DNA from: Acidobacteriaceae bacterium UBA1307
GTDB taxonomy: Bacteria; Acidobacteriota; Terriglobia; Terriglobales; Acidobacteriaceae
Reading direction: 5' to 3'
Assembly: GCA_002307235.1 (NCBI GenBank)
Contig: DBTV01000043.1
Location: 1-50,223 of the forward strand
Length of the DNA stretch: 50,223 nt
The translations under genes and the position numbers were made by a program. The notes beneath the pieces are model-generated. The model saw nothing but the letters and a program-made list of their open reading frames with translations. It ran no database searches and was not told where the DNA came from. This document shows, in pieces, positions 40,765 through 48,675 of this stretch. Within the stretch, counting starts at the first letter, position 1. The number at the start of each line of letters is the position of its first letter.

Positions 40765-40940
40765 CAGAAATTCATGCAAGGAGCTTGATGTGCTGATGCT
40801 GAGGCATAGAAAGATAGCCGCAGATCCCTCGGCTCACCACCCCCAGACTGAGGAAAGCGCCTGGGGCCCCGTTCGCTCGGGATGACAGGCATTTTGGGGG
40901 TGGGGACTCGGGATGACTTTGCAGAAATCCATACAAGGAG
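40765..40940. repeat. Near-duplicate 19-bp sequence flanking repeat copy 1
   Basis: 40765-40783 and 40922-40940 both read CAGAAAT.CAT.CAAGGAG (17 of 19 identical). The second copy supplies the ribosome site of the TIGR03435 gene at 40951. The dispersed hairpin repeat lies between them. Confidence 0.5.
40818..40890 (+). repeat. Dispersed hairpin repeat, copy 1
   Basis: The unit begins CCGCAGATCCCTCGGCTCAC, has a stem of the CCCCCAGGC / GCCTGGGG type, and ends GTTCGCTCGGGATGACAGGC. This copy has CCCCCAGAC and GCGCCTGGGG. A partial copy of the end (ACTCGGGATGAC) lies at 40906-40917. Confidence 0.85.
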
Positions 40941-40950
40941 ACGCATATCT

Positions 40951-42048
40951 ATGAGGGTGAGTGTTCGATGGGTTGTGGCCATGCTGGTTGTCGCTGCTCC
41001 GCTGCTGGCGGCGGCGCAATCGCTGGAAGGCGTTTGGAAGGGGCAACTGAAGGCTGGTCGGGGCTTTGCGGTTACGGTGAAGTTTGCGCATGCGGGCTCG
41101 TCGTGGACGGGCGAGCTTGGCACCGAAGAGAGCGCGGAAAAGCGTCCTCTGGAGGCGATCTCTTTTGAAAAGAATGCGGTGCGCTTTGGCGTGCCGGCGC
41201 TGGGGGCGCAGTTTTCGGGGCAGCTTGCCGCTGATGGCAGCTCGATTACCGGCAACTGGACGCAGGGCGCGGTGAGCACGCCGCTTTCGTTGAGTCGTGA
41301 CAAGACCGCCGAGGAGGTGACGACGGCCAAGCTCTCCAACATGGCGAAGGAGGCGCATCCGAAGTTCGAGGTGGCGACGATCAAACCGTCGAATCCGGAA
41401 GAAGAGATGCAAGGTTTCATGAGTCAGGGGCAGGCGATCTTTTGCAAGAATGAGCGTCTGAAGGATCTGCTTTCCTTTGCCTATGGGGTTCATCCCGCGA
41501 CGATCGTCAATCTGAATGGATGGATGACGAGTGAGCGATTTGATGTGAACGGCTATGCGGATGTGGCGGGCGAACCGAACATGGTGCAGACGCGGGAGAT
41601 GTACAAAGATCTGCTGGAGACGCGCTTCGGATTGAAGTATCACCTGGAAAAGCGAGAGGTGTCGCTCTACGTGCTGGAGCTGGGCAAGCCTCCGCTGCGG
41701 ATTACCCGAAGCATTGGCGACTCGAATGGCTCACCGGACCAGAGCATTACGCACTGGTCTCATGATTCGGCCACGCTGAAGGAGACGAATGCGACGATGC
41801 AGGAGTTTAGCTCGATGCTGGACTTCTTTATTGCGGAGCGACCGACCGTCGACCGTACGGGGCTTGAGGGGCGGTATGACTTTGTGCTGACCTGGGCGCC
41901 GAATGATTTGAGCGAGGATGCGAATGCGACGGCGAAGGTGCCGAACATCTTTGGCGCGCTGGCGGAGTTGGGGCTGAAGTTGCGCGGGGCCAAAGAGCCG
42001 TATGACGTGATGGTGATTGACCACGTGGAGCGGCCTTCGGCGAATTGA
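40951..42048 (+). CDS. TIGR03435 family protein with extra N-terminal domain, secreted
   Basis: Function unknown. The signal peptide is residues 1-23 (MRVSVRWVVAMLVVAAPLLA). A beta-rich domain of about 100 residues follows (SLEGVWKGQLKAGRGFAVTV, LAADGSSITGNWTQG), of a kind often placed before TIGR03435. The TIGR03435 domain begins FEVATIKPSNPEEE and includes LLSFAYGVHPATIVNLNGWM, LLETRFGLKYHLEKREVSLY, VDRTGLEGRYDFVLTW and ends MVIDHVERPSAN. ATG 40951 has AAGGAG 10 nt upstream. Length is 365 aa. Confidence 0.88.
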   Translation: MRVSVRWVVAMLVVAAPLLAAAQSLEGVWKGQLKAGRGFAVTVKFAHAGSSWTGELGTEESAEKRPLEAISFEKNAVRFGVPALGAQFSGQLAADGSSITGNWTQGAVSTPLSLSRDKTAEEVTTAKLSNMAKEAHPKFEVATIKPSNPEEEMQGFMSQGQAIFCKNERLKDLLSFAYGVHPATIVNLNGWMTSERFDVNGYADVAGEPNMVQTREMYKDLLETRFGLKYHLEKREVSLYVLELGKPPLRITRSIGDSNGSPDQSITHWSHDSATLKETNATMQEFSSMLDFFIAERPTVDRTGLEGRYDFVLTWAPNDLSEDANATAKVPNIFGALAELGLKLRGAKEPYDVMVIDHVERPSAN

Positions 42049-42111
42049 TTGTTTTGCTGATTCCCTTGCTTGGTGGGGAGGGGCTTTTGGAGAATGCATT
42101 CCGAAGTACGG

Positions 42112-42243
42112 CCGCAGATCCCTCGGCTCACCACCCCCAGGCTGAAGAAAACGCCTGGGCCCTGTTCGCTCGGGATGACAGGCGGTTTTGGTGGTGGGCT
42201 CGGGATGACAGGCCTTTTTTGGGTGGGGACTCGGGATGACGGG
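42112..42243 (+). repeat. Dispersed hairpin repeat, copy 2, with extra partial units
   Basis: The full unit is 42112-42183. Two more copies of its end (CTCGGGATGAC) follow in tandem at about 42199-42209 and 42230-42240, so the 3' part has been amplified here. Confidence 0.85.
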
Positions 42244-42345
42244 CGTGCTTGGGCGGGGATTTTTGTTGCGAGGGGTGGAGAGGGGCAACTAGAATGGCGG
42301 GGCGGCTGTTTTTCTGCCGATAAAATGTTTCAAAAGGAATTTTTC

Positions 42346-43200
42346 ATGCGCAAGTTGGCGGCACTCGCTCTGATGTTTTTTGCTTCGTTTTCCTTGGCAC
42401 AGGCTCCGCAACAGCCGGTGATTTCGACGGATCCGGGGGCGACGGTGCGGCCGCCGCTGCCGACGCCGCGCGCCCCGAAGCTGCCGACGCTGTTTCTGGT
42501 GGGTGACTCGACGGTGCGCAACGGGCGCGGCGATGGAGCCGGTGGGCAGTGGGGCTGGGGCGAGCCGCTGGCGGATCTTTTTGACACGACGCGGATCAAT
42601 GTGACGAACCGCGCGATTGGCGGGCGGTCGAGCCGGACGTACCAGACCGAGGGCCGGTGGCAGGAGACGCTGAATCTGGTGAAGCCGGGCGATGTGGTTC
42701 TGTTCCAGTTTGGCCACAACGACAACGGACCGCTCGACGACACGGCGCGGGCGCGTGGGACGCTGGCGGGCGTGGGCGAGGAGACGAAGGAGATCTTCAA
42801 TCCGCTGACCAAGCAGCAGGAGGTGGTGCACACCTACGGCTGGTACATGCGCAAGTATGTGCGCGAGGCGCAGGCGAAGGGCGCGACGGCGGTGCTCTGC
42901 TCGCTGATTCCACGGAAGACGTGGAAGGATGGCAAGATCGAGCGGGCGAAGTATGCGGACTGGGCCAAGCAGGTTGCCGAAGAGGAGCGAGTTCCCTTTC
43001 TCGACCTGAATGCAGCGATTGCGGCGCGGTATGATGCGTTGGGCGCGGAGAAGGTGGAGGCGTACTTCGCCGATCCGCACACGCATACGAGCCGGGTGGG
43101 CGCGGAGCTGAATGCCGAGGTTGTGGTGGGACTGCTGAAGGCGCTGCCCAAGGATCCGGTGGCGGGGTTCTATAGCGCGAAGGGCGCAGCGGTGAAGTAG
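42346..43200 (+). CDS. Rhamnogalacturonan acetylesterase-like SGNH hydrolase (CE12), secreted
   Basis: Predicted pectin deacetylase. The signal peptide is residues 1-20 (MRKLAALALMFFASFSLAQA). Block I is FLVGDSTVRNG (Ser55). The oxyanion Gly lies in RAIGGRSSRT, block III is QFGHNDNGP, and the catalytic Asp/His are near ADPHTHTSRVG. ATG 42346 has AAAGGA upstream; a frame open to 42070 runs through the repeat and is not used. At 284 aa it is the single-domain form, shorter than the CE12 protein at 10087. The gene ends at a strong terminator. Confidence 0.87.
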   Translation: MRKLAALALMFFASFSLAQAPQQPVISTDPGATVRPPLPTPRAPKLPTLFLVGDSTVRNGRGDGAGGQWGWGEPLADLFDTTRINVTNRAIGGRSSRTYQTEGRWQETLNLVKPGDVVLFQFGHNDNGPLDDTARARGTLAGVGEETKEIFNPLTKQQEVVHTYGWYMRKYVREAQAKGATAVLCSLIPRKTWKDGKIERAKYADWAKQVAEEERVPFLDLNAAIAARYDALGAEKVEAYFADPHTHTSRVGAELNAEVVVGLLKALPKDPVAGFYSAKGAAVK

Positions 43201-43226
43201 CATTTGTTTGCGTCCGGTGCAGGTTG

Positions 43227-43265
43227 AAAGATCCCCACGAGGTTGGCTCGTGGGGATCTTTTTTT
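43227..43265 (+). terminator. Rho-independent terminator
   Basis: A perfect 15-bp stem (43227-43241 with 43247-43261) and a 5-nt loop GTTGG are followed by T residues. Confidence 0.92.
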
Positions 43266-43343
43266 GCCTTTGGGTGCTGGACGTTGAAGGGCCTGGCGGA
43301 TTTTCCTGCGAACGAGCAATTGCAGAACCCCTTTGAAGGGGCA

Positions 43344-43417
43344 ACCGCAGATCCCTCGGCTCACCACCCCCAGGCTGAAGAAAACGCCTGGGGCCCCGTT
43401 CGCTCGGGATGACAGGC
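43344..43417 (+). repeat. Dispersed hairpin repeat, copy 3
   Basis: Unit with CCCCCAGGC / GCCTGGGG stem and CTCGGGATGAC end. It is preceded by CTTTGAAGGGGCAA, which is also found in similar form before copies 4 and 5. It lies in the spacer downstream of the MscS gene stop. Confidence 0.88.
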
Positions 43418-43432
43418 GTTTTGTCTGATGCA

Positions 43433-45277
43433 TCAGGGCGTGAGTTTGGCTTGCTTCTCCTGGAGGAGGGCGAGGAGTTGGAGGTAGATTTTGTCGCGCA
43501 TGGCAAAGCGGTCGGTGGCGCGGGTGATGTAGTGGACGGTGGCCTCGATGCCTTCGACGGTGGGTCGGAGGCTGATGGTGGAGGCGGCGGCGAGCTTGGT
43601 GAGGCCGCTGCCACGGGCGACGCGGGTCCAGTCGAGTTCGGCGGCGCGGGCGTTGTCGGCGGTTTTTTCGGTGACGAGTTGCTCGATCTCGGCGGCGACC
43701 TGATGCACGTCGAGGCTCTTGGGAATGCCGATGCGAACCTCGTCCCACATCCACTGGCCTGAGGTGGAGAAGTTGAAGTACTGGCCGCGGATGGCGAAGC
43801 TGTTGAGGAAGGCGATGCGGCGGCCGGTGTGTTGGCCCATGCTGGTGAGGCTGCTGAGTTCGAGCAGTGAGGTGTTGAAGAGGCCGACCTCGATGACTTC
43901 GCCGTTGACGCCGTTGATCTCAACCCAGTCGCCGACGTGGATGCCGTGGCGGCCGATGAGCAGGAACCAGCCGAAGAAGGCCAGGACGAAATCCTGCAAG
44001 GCGATGGTGAGGGCGGCGGTGGTGAGGCCGAGGACGGTGGAAAGCTGCGCAGGGACGCCGAAGACGATCAGCAGAAGAACGGCCGCGCCGGTCAGTTGCA
44101 GGCCCATGCGCGTGAGGGTGCGCAGGGTGTGGGTCTGGCGGTTATCGAGCTGGAAGTGCTCAAGCAGGCGTTGGGTCAGCATGCCGGCGAGAATCAGCGC
44201 GAGGATGGTGGCGACGACCCAGGCGAGCGAAACGACGATCAGATGCAGGAGAATGCGGTGCTGGACGGCGATCTGCGCGGTCCATTTGGCGTAGACCGAA
44301 GCGAGAATCTTGTCGCCGGCGATGCGGTCATCGTAGATGGCGAGAATTTGTCGCGCGCAGTTGCGGTCCTGCAACTGTTCAAGGCGACTGCCGGAGGCGT
44401 GCGCGGCGGCCAGCGCTTGCAGCATTTTTTGGGTGGAGGCCCGCTCGAGGGCGAGTGAAGTAATTTCGTCGGAGATTTGGGCGGCGGCCTGTTCGATCAG
44501 ATGGGCGCGCTCGTTTTGATGACGCAGGGACTGAACGCGCATGAGCAGCGTGCGATGCTGGCGGGCCGCGGCAACGGCATGCGTGGTTGCGAGGTGGAAG
44601 GCACTCTGTGCCTGTTGCTGCGCCTGATGGTAGGAGCTGAGTTCCTGCTGGATCTGGTCGCTGTTGTCGCCGGAAAAGTGCGCGAGGTTGTGGCGCGCAT
44701 CCTCCAGTTCCCCACTGTCGAGGCTGAGCTGCGCGCGGGCTGTCTCAAGATCGTCGTTGCTGTCATCGGTTGCCGGGGTTTTCTTGGCGGCATCGGAGGC
44801 AGGCGCATCGCCACCGAGCTGATGGACCACGAGCTTATCCTGTTTGACGACCAGCTCGAGGTTGGCGACCTGTTGGGCGATCTCCTGCGCCTGGCCGGTG
44901 AGGGCAATGCGGCGCGAGCGCAGGCTGGCCAGACGCAGAGCCAGGGCGAAGGCTTGATCGACATCGTGGTCGGCCAGCCGTTCGGCGGCCATGGCGTAAT
45001 CCTGCTCTTCGGCGCTGACGGCCATGGGCAGCAGGGTGCTGGCGGTTTGCCATGGCTCGATGCTGACGATGGCCTTGCGCGTGCCGGGGGTGGTGCGATT
45101 GGCATTGCGCTGGCGCATGAAGCTGAGTTGGGCCACGGTGTCCTGCGTCATCCAGATGTAGACGGAACAGACGGCCAGCGTGAGCAGGCAGAGGGCGAGT
45201 GAGACAACGCGGGTGGCGTTGAGGGTGCGCCCTATTTTTTTCTTGTGCTGCGGCAATGGAAGGGGAGGTTTTTCCAT
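43433..45277 (-). CDS. MscS-family mechanosensitive ion channel with long N-terminal coiled-coil domain
   Basis: Predicted inner-membrane channel that releases solutes under hypo-osmotic stress. Membrane helix 1 is near 22-42 (VVSLALCLLTLAVCSVYIWM). A large charged, helical, probably periplasmic region spans about 60-330. Three further membrane helices lie at about 345-450, the last being the pore-lining type (GLTTAALTIALQDFVLAFFG). The MscS beta domain follows (HVGDWVEINGVNGEVIEVGL, FLNSFAIRGQYFNF) and then the C-terminal domain. Length is 614 aa. No Shine-Dalgarno is obvious at the ATG. Confidence 0.85.
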   Translation of the reverse strand: MEKPPLPLPQHKKKIGRTLNATRVVSLALCLLTLAVCSVYIWMTQDTVAQLSFMRQRNANRTTPGTRKAIVSIEPWQTASTLLPMAVSAEEQDYAMAAERLADHDVDQAFALALRLASLRSRRIALTGQAQEIAQQVANLELVVKQDKLVVHQLGGDAPASDAAKKTPATDDSNDDLETARAQLSLDSGELEDARHNLAHFSGDNSDQIQQELSSYHQAQQQAQSAFHLATTHAVAAARQHRTLLMRVQSLRHQNERAHLIEQAAAQISDEITSLALERASTQKMLQALAAAHASGSRLEQLQDRNCARQILAIYDDRIAGDKILASVYAKWTAQIAVQHRILLHLIVVSLAWVVATILALILAGMLTQRLLEHFQLDNRQTHTLRTLTRMGLQLTGAAVLLLIVFGVPAQLSTVLGLTTAALTIALQDFVLAFFGWFLLIGRHGIHVGDWVEINGVNGEVIEVGLFNTSLLELSSLTSMGQHTGRRIAFLNSFAIRGQYFNFSTSGQWMWDEVRIGIPKSLDVHQVAAEIEQLVTEKTADNARAAELDWTRVARGSGLTKLAAASTISLRPTVEGIEATVHYITRATDRFAMRDKIYLQLLALLQEKQAKLTP

Positions 45278-45385
45278 GGGGAGTTTGAGAGCCTCGGCTC
45301 AATGAAACCGTGCGCGGTGGGGAGAGGTGCGCAGCGGGCGGATGGGCTCGCCGCAGATCGTGCTTGAGAGAATCTCGGGCCACAG

Positions 45386-45439
45386 GGGCTAAAGCCCTCG
45401 ATTTTACTGACGTTTTGCGGCACGGCTGAAGCCGTGCCC
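45386..45439. repeat. Two short GC palindromes upstream of the MscS gene
   Basis: GGGCT-AA-AGCCC (45386-45397) and GGCACGGCT-GA-AGCCGTGCC (45419-45438) lie 22 nt apart. They look like REP-type intergenic palindromes. Together with repeat copy 4 they fill the 330-bp gap 45278-45608; no gene is seen there. Confidence 0.55.
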
Positions 45440-45505
45440 TTTTACAAAACCGGTTCGCGGGGCAGAGTTGCGCAAGAAGAAGCAACCGCCCCGTTTGAAA
45501 GAACA

Positions 45506-45579
45506 ACCGCGGATCCTTCGACTCACCACCCCCAGGCTGAAGAAAACGCCTGGGGCCCCGTTCGCTCAGGATGACCGGC
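45506..45579 (+). repeat. Dispersed hairpin repeat, copy 4
   Basis: Unit with several substitutions (GGATCCTTCGACTCAC at the start, CTCAGGATGAC at the end) but an unchanged central stem. The outer changes ATCC/GGAT keep the ability to pair. Confidence 0.88.
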
Positions 45580-45608
45580 CTTTTGGGGGGTATTGCTGTC
45601 GATACAGC

Positions 45609-46634
45609 CTAGTTGCGAATCTCGGTGAGCAGGTTTTCGATCTCCTTTTTCTGTTCGGCGGTGGGAGCGAGCAGGGGGGAGCGGGGATAGCCGCCGTAGT
45701 AGCCGTTGAAGTCGCAGGCGTACTTGAGGGCGCCGATGCCGAGTTCGCCGACGATGCGGCGATTGGCGGGGGTGACGTGGCGCTGGTGTTCTTCGGCGAG
45801 CTTCTGGTCGTGCTGCTTCCAGGAAAGGTAGATCTCTTGCGTGACCTCGGGGGCGATGGAGGCGAAGGCGAGCACGCCGCCGGTGGCTCCGGCCATCAAG
45901 GCTTCGAGGAAGATGGAGGCTGTTCCGCAGAGAATCTGGAAGCCGATCTCTTTGGTACGGGCGGCCACGGTGCTGGCGGTCAGATCGCTGGCTGCGACGA
46001 AATCACTGCCGGTGGCGAGCTTGGGAGCGAGCATGCGCGCGGTGACGGCGGCGAGGTTTTTCGTCATGGGCACGGTGCGGCGCGGTGCGTTCTGGGTCGC
46101 CTCGACGAGCGCGCGGATGCGGTCAATTTGGCCGCTGGAGTCTTTGACGGCGATGATCTTCGGATGCTGCGCAAGCTCGGCGATGAGCTCGACCGACATT
46201 TCGACAGGGATGCAATGGGGCACGTGGTAGACGATGAGCGGAAGCGGCGAGCGGTCGGCCACGCTGTAGTAATAGTGTTTGAGGGCCTCGGGAGAGCACA
46301 GGCTCGCATAGTAGCTGGGGGGGCGCACGAGAATGGCGTCGTAGTGATTGCTGGCGGCGACCTCGGCCAGCTCCAGCGTGGCGCGAACGCTTTCGCGGCC
46401 GACACCGGCGATCAGCGCTTTTTCGGGGGCCGTGGCCTCGGCGGCGACGCGCAGCACCTCGGCGGTTTCAGCATCGGTGAGCATGGACGCCTCGCCGGTG
46501 GAGCCGAGCACGACCATGCCGGCGATTTGGCTGCGCGACAACCGCGCCTGATTGGCCTCGAGCTTGCGGAGATAGATGCGTTCGTCAGGATAATACGGCG
46601 TGGGAATCGACGCGAAGATGCCTTCCATCAACAT
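45609..46634 (-). CDS. Dihydrodipicolinate synthase / N-acetylneuraminate lyase family aldolase
   Basis: Class I aldolase of the DapA/NanA superfamily. The pyruvate-binding Schiff-base Lys is residue 164 (IIAVKDSSG), the catalytic Tyr is 136 (LPLIVYHVP) and the substrate loop is GSTGEAS at 44-50. The C-terminal extension (about 300-341) ends PTAEQKKEIENLLTEI. Sequence alone does not separate a true DapA from sugar-acid aldolases; the odd context (no lysine genes) favours a catabolic aldolase. Length is 341 aa, longer than the ~292 of E. coli DapA. TACAAT lies 6 nt before the ATG. Confidence 0.85.
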   Translation of the reverse strand: MLMEGIFASIPTPYYPDERIYLRKLEANQARLSRSQIAGMVVLGSTGEASMLTDAETAEVLRVAAEATAPEKALIAGVGRESVRATLELAEVAASNHYDAILVRPPSYYASLCSPEALKHYYYSVADRSPLPLIVYHVPHCIPVEMSVELIAELAQHPKIIAVKDSSGQIDRIRALVEATQNAPRRTVPMTKNLAAVTARMLAPKLATGSDFVAASDLTASTVAARTKEIGFQILCGTASIFLEALMAGATGGVLAFASIAPEVTQEIYLSWKQHDQKLAEEHQRHVTPANRRIVGELGIGALKYACDFNGYYGGYPRSPLLAPTAEQKKEIENLLTEIRN

Positions 46635-46739
46635 GGTTTTATTGTAGCGGCCTGAGTCGCGGGCAAGTACAATGACCTCTGTTGAGCCGCGTATTTTTTT
46701 GTTTTGCGGAGAGTTTGATCGAGTTCAGGAGCGGTTGCA

Positions 46740-47228
46740 ATGGAGTTTTACGAGCAGCAAACGAGACACGAGGAGCCGCAGACGCAGAGTTTGCTGAAAA
46801 TCCCTCTGCTTTTTGTGGCGCACGTCGTTCTGGCTCTCGCGGCATGGAGCGTTTTGATGGCGGCGGGCTACGCGCTGCAGCCGAATCTTTCGCAGACTCT
46901 GATTCTCGCGCTCTCGTTTCTGGTGCCGTTCGTGGCCGGATTCGGCATCAACCGGTTTCGGCAGAATGTGCTGGCGACGACGGTCTGGATCTTTGGCCTG
47001 GCATGGTTTTTTATCGTGGTGCTGTGGGTTCTGGATATGCCGACCGGTCCCGGACAGTGCTACCAATGTGACGCTACGGAAAAACTTTCGCGGACATTTT
47101 TCTCGATTCCCGGACCAGGTGGCCTGATGGACAACGATGGGCCATTTCTGGCGACGTGGCCGGTGGCGGCGATGTTCGGCTACTCGATCGGCGCACGGCT
47201 GTCGATGAAAAAGAGCGAGGAAGAATAA
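46740..47228 (+). CDS. Hypothetical membrane protein (162 aa)
   Basis: Family not recognised. Three to four hydrophobic segments lie at about 22-45, 52-69, 78-97 and possibly 138-152. A loop at 100-135 holds the pair GQCYQC. The ATG has AGGAGCGGTTGCA upstream. It stands between the divergent DHDPS-family gene and the glycosyltransferase gene, 40 nt before the latter. Confidence 0.65.
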   Translation: MEFYEQQTRHEEPQTQSLLKIPLLFVAHVVLALAAWSVLMAAGYALQPNLSQTLILALSFLVPFVAGFGINRFRQNVLATTVWIFGLAWFFIVVLWVLDMPTGPGQCYQCDATEKLSRTFFSIPGPGGLMDNDGPFLATWPVAAMFGYSIGARLSMKKSEEE

Positions 47229-47268
47229 TTCCCTGCCCCCGGTTCTGGAGCCGCTACAATGGCTCGTT

Positions 47269-48444
47269 ATGGGGACGTCAGAGCAGAAGCTGCGCGTAGT
47301 TTTGTGCACGGCGGGCACCTTTCACTTTTTCGATCTGGCGCGCGAGCTGGAAGCGCGCGGCGTTCTGGAGAAGATCCACTCGAGCTTTCACTGGGGTCGG
47401 CTGCGGCGCGAGGCGCTGCCGCGTGAGCGTGTGCGCTGCTTTCCGTGGATTCATCCGGCATACATGGCGATGGGCCGCTTTCACCTGCCTGTTTCGCGGC
47501 CGATGTCACGGCGCATCGAGTGGATCAACTCCGTTTGTCTCGACAACTGGGTTGCGGCGCGGTTGCCGGAGTGCGATGTGTTTTCGGCGCTGTCGAATAA
47601 CGGCCTGCGCAGCGGAGCCAAGGCGCAGCAGCGCGGAGCGAAGTACATTTGTGATCGCGGCTGCTCGCACATTCGCTTCCAGGAAAATATTGTTCGAGAG
47701 GAGTACGACCGCTGGGGCCTGCGGTGGATGATCTGCGACCCGCGCACGCTGGCGCGCGAGGAGGCCGAGTATGCCGAGGCCGATGCGATTGTGGTTCCGT
47801 CGGAGTTTTCGCGCCAGTCCTTTCTCTCGATGGGCGTGGCCGGGGAGAAGATCAGAAAGATTCCGCTGGGTGTGAATCTGGCCAGGTTTTATCCTGACGG
47901 CGCGCCGTACGGTGAACGGTTCGATGTGCTCTATGCCGGTCAGGTGAGCTTTCGCAAGGGGATTCCCTATCTTCTTGAGGCCTTCGCGCAGTTCCAGCAT
48001 CCGAAGAAAAAACTGCGCATCGTGGGAGCCATCAATCCTGAGATTCGCGACTACTTGGCGCATCATTTGCCGGAGCAGGTCGAGGTGCTTGGCTCGGTGC
48101 CGCAAGCGAGCCTGCGCGGGTTGATGAGCCGGAGCCATGTGTTGGTGCTGCCCTCGATTGAGGATGGCTTCGGCATGGTGCTGAGCCAGGCGATGGCCTG
48201 TGGCTGCCCGGTGATCAGCACGACCAACACGGGCGGAAGCGATCTGTATACCGATGGCGTCGAGGGCTACATTGTGCCGATCCGCAGCCCGGAGGCGATA
48301 CGAGAAAAGTTTGAGGCTTTGGCGGGCTCGCCGGAGTTAGAGGCACGGATGCGCGCGGCGGCGCTCGAACGGGTGCGCAAGCTCGGCGGCTGGCATGAGT
48401 ATGGGCAGAGCTATATGGATTTGATGCGGGGGCTGGTGGGGTAA
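47269..48444 (+). CDS. Glycosyltransferase family 4 (GT-B) protein
   Basis: Transfers a sugar from a nucleotide donor with retention, probably in surface polysaccharide synthesis. The C-terminal Rossmann half carries FDVLYAGQVSFRKGIPYLLE and the EX7E nucleotide-sugar motif in SIEDGFGMVLSQAMACGCPV. The N-terminal acceptor domain is less typical (CTAGTFHFFDLARELEARG). Length is 391 aa. TACAAT lies 8 nt before the ATG and no Shine-Dalgarno is seen. Donor and acceptor cannot be inferred. Confidence 0.87.
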   Translation: MGTSEQKLRVVLCTAGTFHFFDLARELEARGVLEKIHSSFHWGRLRREALPRERVRCFPWIHPAYMAMGRFHLPVSRPMSRRIEWINSVCLDNWVAARLPECDVFSALSNNGLRSGAKAQQRGAKYICDRGCSHIRFQENIVREEYDRWGLRWMICDPRTLAREEAEYAEADAIVVPSEFSRQSFLSMGVAGEKIRKIPLGVNLARFYPDGAPYGERFDVLYAGQVSFRKGIPYLLEAFAQFQHPKKKLRIVGAINPEIRDYLAHHLPEQVEVLGSVPQASLRGLMSRSHVLVLPSIEDGFGMVLSQAMACGCPVISTTNTGGSDLYTDGVEGYIVPIRSPEAIREKFEALAGSPELEARMRAAALERVRKLGGWHEYGQSYMDLMRGLVG

Positions 48445-48490
48445 GGGGTTTGCGCTGGTGCGGGGCTTCGCGGATTCCCTTTCGAAGGGC

Positions 48491-48564
48491 AACCGCAGAT
48501 CCCTCGGCTCACCACCCCCAGGCTGATGAAAACGCCTGGGGCCCCGTTCGCTCGGGATGACAGG
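48491..48564 (+). repeat. Dispersed hairpin repeat, copy 5
   Basis: Unit nearly identical to copy 3 (AAGGGCAA before it, CTGATGAAAAC in the loop). A partial end unit, CTTGGGATGACAG, follows at about 48581. Confidence 0.88.
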
Positions 48565-48608
48565 CCCACTTTATTCTTCGCTTGGGATGACAGACGAGTG
48601 TTCGCAAG

Positions 48609-48647
48609 AAAAAACCTCCGTGGGCGCCTGGCTCGCGGAGGTTTTTT
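48609..48647. terminator. Bidirectional rho-independent terminator
   Basis: AAAAAACCTCCG pairs with CGGAGGTTTTTT (12 bp, 15-nt loop). It serves the GT4 gene and the convergent carB gene. Confidence 0.88.
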
Positions 48648-48675
48648 CCTTGTTTTTTGTTGCTGTGTGACTTGT

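Noticed and set aside
42070..42345. N-terminal extension of the second CE12 gene
   Set aside because: It runs through the dispersed repeat and would bury the signal peptide; ATG 42346 fits better.
43201..43432. Hidden gene between the CE12 terminator and the MscS stop
   Set aside because: The space is filled by the terminator and repeat copy 3; short frames there are read through the repeat.
40818..48564. CRISPR array
   Set aside because: The repeated units are kilobases apart with whole genes between them, so they are dispersed repeats and not an array.
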